Shown here in pieces: positions 61,212 through 64,000 of a stretch of DNA of 64,000 nucleotides. A program made the position numbers and the translations under genes. Each line of letters opens with the position of its first letter. The stretch's first letter is position 1. The notes beneath the pieces were generated by a model. The model saw only the letters and a list, made by a program, of their open reading frames with translations, was not told the DNA's origin and searched no databases. This DNA is from JASHPR01 sp963833885 (lineage in GTDB: Bacteria > Actinomycetota > Actinomycetes > Streptosporangiales > Streptosporangiaceae): positions 62,001-126,000 of the forward strand of contig CAWHZU010000015.1 in the NCBI GenBank assembly GCA_963833885.1, given 5' to 3'.

Positions 61212-61876
61212 ATGACCCGCCCCGCTGGCGGCCCGCGCGCCCGCGTTCCCGCCCTGGCCGGGACCGGGCTGCTGGCCGACGACCTGTACCTGATCGCTCA
61301 TCACGAGCGGACCGGCCGGCCGCTGCTGGCGCCGCGGGCCGTGGGCCTGGGCCTGGCCGGCGCGCTGCTGGGCGAGCTGGTGCTATCCGATGCGGTCAGC
61401 CTGACCGCCGGGCAGGTCACGGTGACCGGCCGCGCCTCCGGCGAGGCGTTAACCGCCGCCGTGGCGGGTCAGGTCGCTGCCGAGCCCTGGCCGCGGCCGG
61501 CCGGGGACTGGCTTGCGTTTTTGGCCCGTACCGCGCCCGCCGGCGTGGCCGGGCGGCTGGAACAGGCCGGGTACCTGACCGCTGCGCGGTCCTGGCGCGG
61601 CCAGCGGTGGATACCTACAGACCCCGACTGCGCGTTCGCACCGGTTGCCCGCGTTAAAGCGCCCTGGACCCCCGTCAGCTCGCCGATGCCCAGGCCGTGG
61701 CGCTGGCCGGGCTGGCCGCCGCGTGCGGGCTGAGCGCCCGGCTGGCGCTGTACCTGCCCTCGGCAGCCTGCCACCGCCTGCCCAGCGCGGCCGGGTGGCT
61801 GGAACCGGGGCTGCGGGAGGTGATCAACCAGACCCAGGCCGCCGTCGATGCCGCCGTGCTCGCCCACCGCATCTGA
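61212..61876 (+). pseudogene. GPP34-like protein with one frame break
   Basis: The start at ATG 61212 (or GTG 61209) gives GTGLLADDLYLIAHHERTGR, LLAPRAVGLGLAGALLGELV and a hydrophobic helix, matching Golgi-phosphoprotein-3-like (GPP34) proteins of actinobacteria, which bind phosphoinositide-like head groups in eukaryotes. Near 61655-61662 the frame shifts; the corrected continuation is LDPRQLADAQAVALAGLAAA and SARLALYLPSAACHRLPS to TGA 61876. The intact product would be about 221 residues. Bacterial role unknown. Confidence 0.75.
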
Positions 61877-61916
61877 ATCGCCCTATCCGAACCCCCTCAA
61901 ACAGGAGCCCCCGCGC

Positions 61917-63416
61917 ATGTCCCCCGCCCAGGCAACCACCCCACCCAGGCACAGCGGCATGTCCCGCGCTCTGGCCGCCGACCGGCTCGGCGTGCCCGCC
62001 GTGCTGTTCTTCGTGCTGGCCGGCGTCGCCCCGCTGACCGTCACCGCCGGCGTCATCCCCACCGCGTATGCGACCACCGGGTTAACCGCCATCCCCGCCG
62101 CGTTCCTGGTCATCGCCGTCATCCTGGGCCTCTTCGCGGCCGGGTATGTCGCGATGGCGCGCAGGATCCAGAACGCGGGCGCCTTTTACGCACTCATCTC
62201 CCGCGGCCTGGGCCGCCCGGCCGGGGTGGCCGCCGCGCTGGTCGCGCTGCTGGCCTACAGCTTCCTGCAAGTGGGCCTGTACGGCGCGCTCGGACCCGCC
62301 GCCCAAGCCGAAGCCGCCGCCCACCTGGGCGTGCACGCCCCGTGGTGGGCGTGGGCGCTGGGCGCCTGGGCCATCATTACCGTGCTCGGCTTGCTGCGGG
62401 TGGACATCACCGGCAAGGTGCTCGGCGTCCTGCTCACCGCCGAGGTGATCGTCATTTTGTGTGAAACGGTGGCCGGGCTGGCCCGCCCGGCCGGCGGGCA
62501 CCTGTCCTTCGCGACTCTCTCTCCGTCCGCGCTGGGCTCGGCCGGGTTCGGCACCTTCGGCGTGCTCGCCGTCGTCGCGGTGCTCGGGTTCGTCGGCTTC
62601 GAGCAGGCCCCCGTTCTGGGGGAAGAAGCCCGCCGCCCCAAACGCACCATCCCCGCCGCCACCTATGCCGCGCTGGGCATGATCGCCATCGTCTACGCTG
62701 GGGCGTCGTGGGCGATGGCCGCCCACGTCGGCACCGGCCACGTCGTGGCCGCCGCCACAGCACAAGGACCAGGGCTGCTGTTCGGGCTTTCCGGCAGCAC
62801 GGGCCTGTCGCAGGCCGCGCAGCTGTTCTTCGTGACCTCACTGTTCGCCGCCGCGCTGTCGTTCCACAACTGCGTCTGGCGTTACGCGTTCGCGCTGGGC
62901 CGGGAGAACGTGCTGCCCGCCGCGCTGGGCCGCACCGGGACCAACAACATTCCCAAGGCCGCCTCGCTGGCCCAGAGCGTGACCGCGGTGGCGGTCATCG
63001 CCGCCTACGCGCTGGCCGGGGCCCCGCCGATGCAAGACCTGTTCTTCGATCTGGGCACGACCGGCGGGCTGGGCATCATCGTGCTGCTCACCGCCACCTC
63101 CGCCGCGGTGATCGTCTTCTTCGCCCGCGACCCCCAAGGGGAGAACCCCTGGCGGCGGCTGATCGCCCCCGCCCTGGCCGCCGTCCTGCTTGCTGGTATC
63201 GCGGTGCTCGCCATCCAGCATTACGCCCTGCTCCTCGGCGTGGCACCTGGCGCGGCCGCCGCGTGGGCGCTGCCGGCCGGCTACGCCGCCGTCGCCGCGG
63301 CCGGGCTGGTCTGGGCCGGCATGCTCAAGGCCCGCCGCCCTCAGGTCTATGCCACGATCGGGCTCGGCGCCCACGCCGTCACCGCCGCGCCCGCCCCCGC
63401 CGGGCAGCCACGATGA
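61917..63416 (+). CDS. APC-superfamily amino-acid permease
   Basis: A 499-residue integral membrane transporter with AGGAG before the ATG. Twelve or more hydrophobic helices can be counted; the first conserved segment is LFFVLAGVAPLTVTAGVIPT, and FVGFEQAPVLGEEARRPKRT is the consensus-like sequence after helix VI of the amino acid-polyamine-organocation family. LSFHNCVWRYAFALGRENVL follows helix VIII. Substrate cannot be told. Its stop overlaps the GNAT start (ATGA). Confidence 0.88.
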   Translation: MSPAQATTPPRHSGMSRALAADRLGVPAVLFFVLAGVAPLTVTAGVIPTAYATTGLTAIPAAFLVIAVILGLFAAGYVAMARRIQNAGAFYALISRGLGRPAGVAAALVALLAYSFLQVGLYGALGPAAQAEAAAHLGVHAPWWAWALGAWAIITVLGLLRVDITGKVLGVLLTAEVIVILCETVAGLARPAGGHLSFATLSPSALGSAGFGTFGVLAVVAVLGFVGFEQAPVLGEEARRPKRTIPAATYAALGMIAIVYAGASWAMAAHVGTGHVVAAATAQGPGLLFGLSGSTGLSQAAQLFFVTSLFAAALSFHNCVWRYAFALGRENVLPAALGRTGTNNIPKAASLAQSVTAVAVIAAYALAGAPPMQDLFFDLGTTGGLGIIVLLTATSAAVIVFFARDPQGENPWRRLIAPALAAVLLAGIAVLAIQHYALLLGVAPGAAAAWALPAGYAAVAAAGLVWAGMLKARRPQVYATIGLGAHAVTAAPAPAGQPR

Positions 63417-64000
63417 CCACCACCGCACCCGGTCTGGGCAGCGCCGCCCGCCCCGGCCCCGGCGTGATCACCGCCGGGCCCGCCGACATCGAGGTGCTCA
63501 GCCAGGTGATCACCGAAGCGTTCCTGCACCTGCCGCCGTCACGGTGGCTGATCGCCGACCCCGACGCCCGCCGCGCCGTCTTCCCCGCCTATTTCCGGAT
63601 TCTTGCCGAGCACGCAATCACCGTCGGCACCGTGCACACCACACCCGGCCGCACCGCCGCCGCGCTGTGGCTACCCGCCGCCGCCGGCCCGCCACCCGGC
63701 TACGGCCAGCGGCTGGCCGCCGTCGCCGGATGCTGGTCGGGCCGGTTCACCGCGTTCGACGCCACCCTGGAGCGCCACCACCCGCCCGGCACCGCCCACC
63801 ACCACCTGGCCCTGCTCGCCGTCCACCCGCACCACCAGCACCAGGGCACCGGCAGCATGCTGCTGCACACCCACCACACCGCCCTCGACCACACCGCCAC
63901 CCCGGCCTACCTCGAAGCCGCCACCGTCCGCACCCGCCGCCTCTACCACCGCCACGGCTACCGCCTGCAGCCCAGCGCACCGATCCGGCTCCCCGACGGC
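63413..64000 (+). CDS. GNAT-family N-acetyltransferase (cut by window end)
   Basis: At least 196 residues with no stop before the window ends. The acetyl-CoA loop is recognisable in HHLALLAVHPHHQHQGTGSM, an RxxGxG-like variant (HQHQGTG), and the final strand YLEAATVRTRRLYHRHGYRL is typical of GNAT folds. The first part (SQVITEAFLHLPPSRWLIAD) resembles actinobacterial acetyltransferases that act on small molecules. It is coupled to the permease, so import and acetylation of the same compound are possible. Confidence 0.85.
   Translation, partial: MTTTAPGLGSAARPGPGVITAGPADIEVLSQVITEAFLHLPPSRWLIADPDARRAVFPAYFRILAEHAITVGTVHTTPGRTAAALWLPAAAGPPPGYGQRLAAVAGCWSGRFTAFDATLERHHPPGTAHHHLALLAVHPHHQHQGTGSMLLHTHHTALDHTATPAYLEAATVRTRRLYHRHGYRLQPSAPIRLPDG

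Overview
The window is high-GC DNA with GTG/ATG starts, GGAGG-type ribosome sites and dense ATGA/GTGA stop-start overlaps. The gene content (an F420-type LLM oxidoreductase, a deazaflavin-dependent nitroreductase-family protein, a mycofactocin-type SDR, a P450 with a 3-Cys ferredoxin, a DUF574-type methyltransferase, a GPP34-type protein and a PASTA-less Ser/Thr kinase) points to a soil-type actinomycete. I cannot name the genus. No rRNA, tRNA or CRISPR array was seen.

Bases 1-26,750 form an acyl-CoA catabolic region. It holds crotonases, an alpha/beta hydrolase, SDRs, paired acyl-CoA dehydrogenases (ACADs), CaiB/BaiF CoA-transferases, ANL acyl-CoA synthetases, a cyclase-family hydrolase, a beta-lactamase-fold hydrolase and, on the minus strand, an LLM oxidoreductase-thiolase-SDR operon. 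Together these give CoA activation or transfer, alpha-beta dehydrogenation, hydration, beta-hydroxyacyl oxidation and thiolysis. The set would suit branched or cyclic (terpenoid- or steroid-like) acids, but the substrate is not readable from the sequence. A FadR-type GntR repressor sits between the first two blocks. Many genes here carry single-base frame breaks, and severed gene ends lie between intact genes.

Bases 27,000-36,030 form a duplicated and rearranged block. It holds an internally deleted moxR-VWA remnant, a second and intact copy of the GntR repressor, a truncated zinc-ribbon gene joined to a truncated ACAD, and then an intact overlapping run: ACAD small subunit, MoxR-type AAA+ ATPase, CoxE-like VWA protein and VOC-fold protein. 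The intact zinc-ribbon gene follows. Next to it a decayed IS3-family element splits a LURP-one-related gene.

Bases 36,100-40,470 carry a divergent MarR / (deazaflavin oxidoreductase + DHA2 efflux pump) unit with a clear operator, and a membrane-anchored Ser/Thr kinase with a polyglycine linker. Bases 40,885-56,581 are a second acyl-CoA region: an amidohydrolase, a CaiB protein with apparently rearranged domain order, a tandem crotonase, a P450, a ferredoxin, an ANL ligase, three SDRs (one mycofactocin-type), a SnoaL-like protein, an MDR reductase, methylglyoxal synthase, and an ANL ligase fused to an alpha-methylacyl-CoA racemase divergent from an APH-fold kinase. The last 7 kb is unrelated: HAD phosphatase, XRE-TPR regulator, DUF574 methyltransferase, two small coupled ORFs, GPP34-type protein, APC permease and a GNAT cut by the window end.

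The most noteworthy items are the synthetase-racemase fusion, whose racemase catalytic residues align with a constant offset to the known enzyme; the MoxR-VWA pair translationally coupled to an acyl-CoA dehydrogenase pair; and the visible scars of duplication, deletion and insertion around it.
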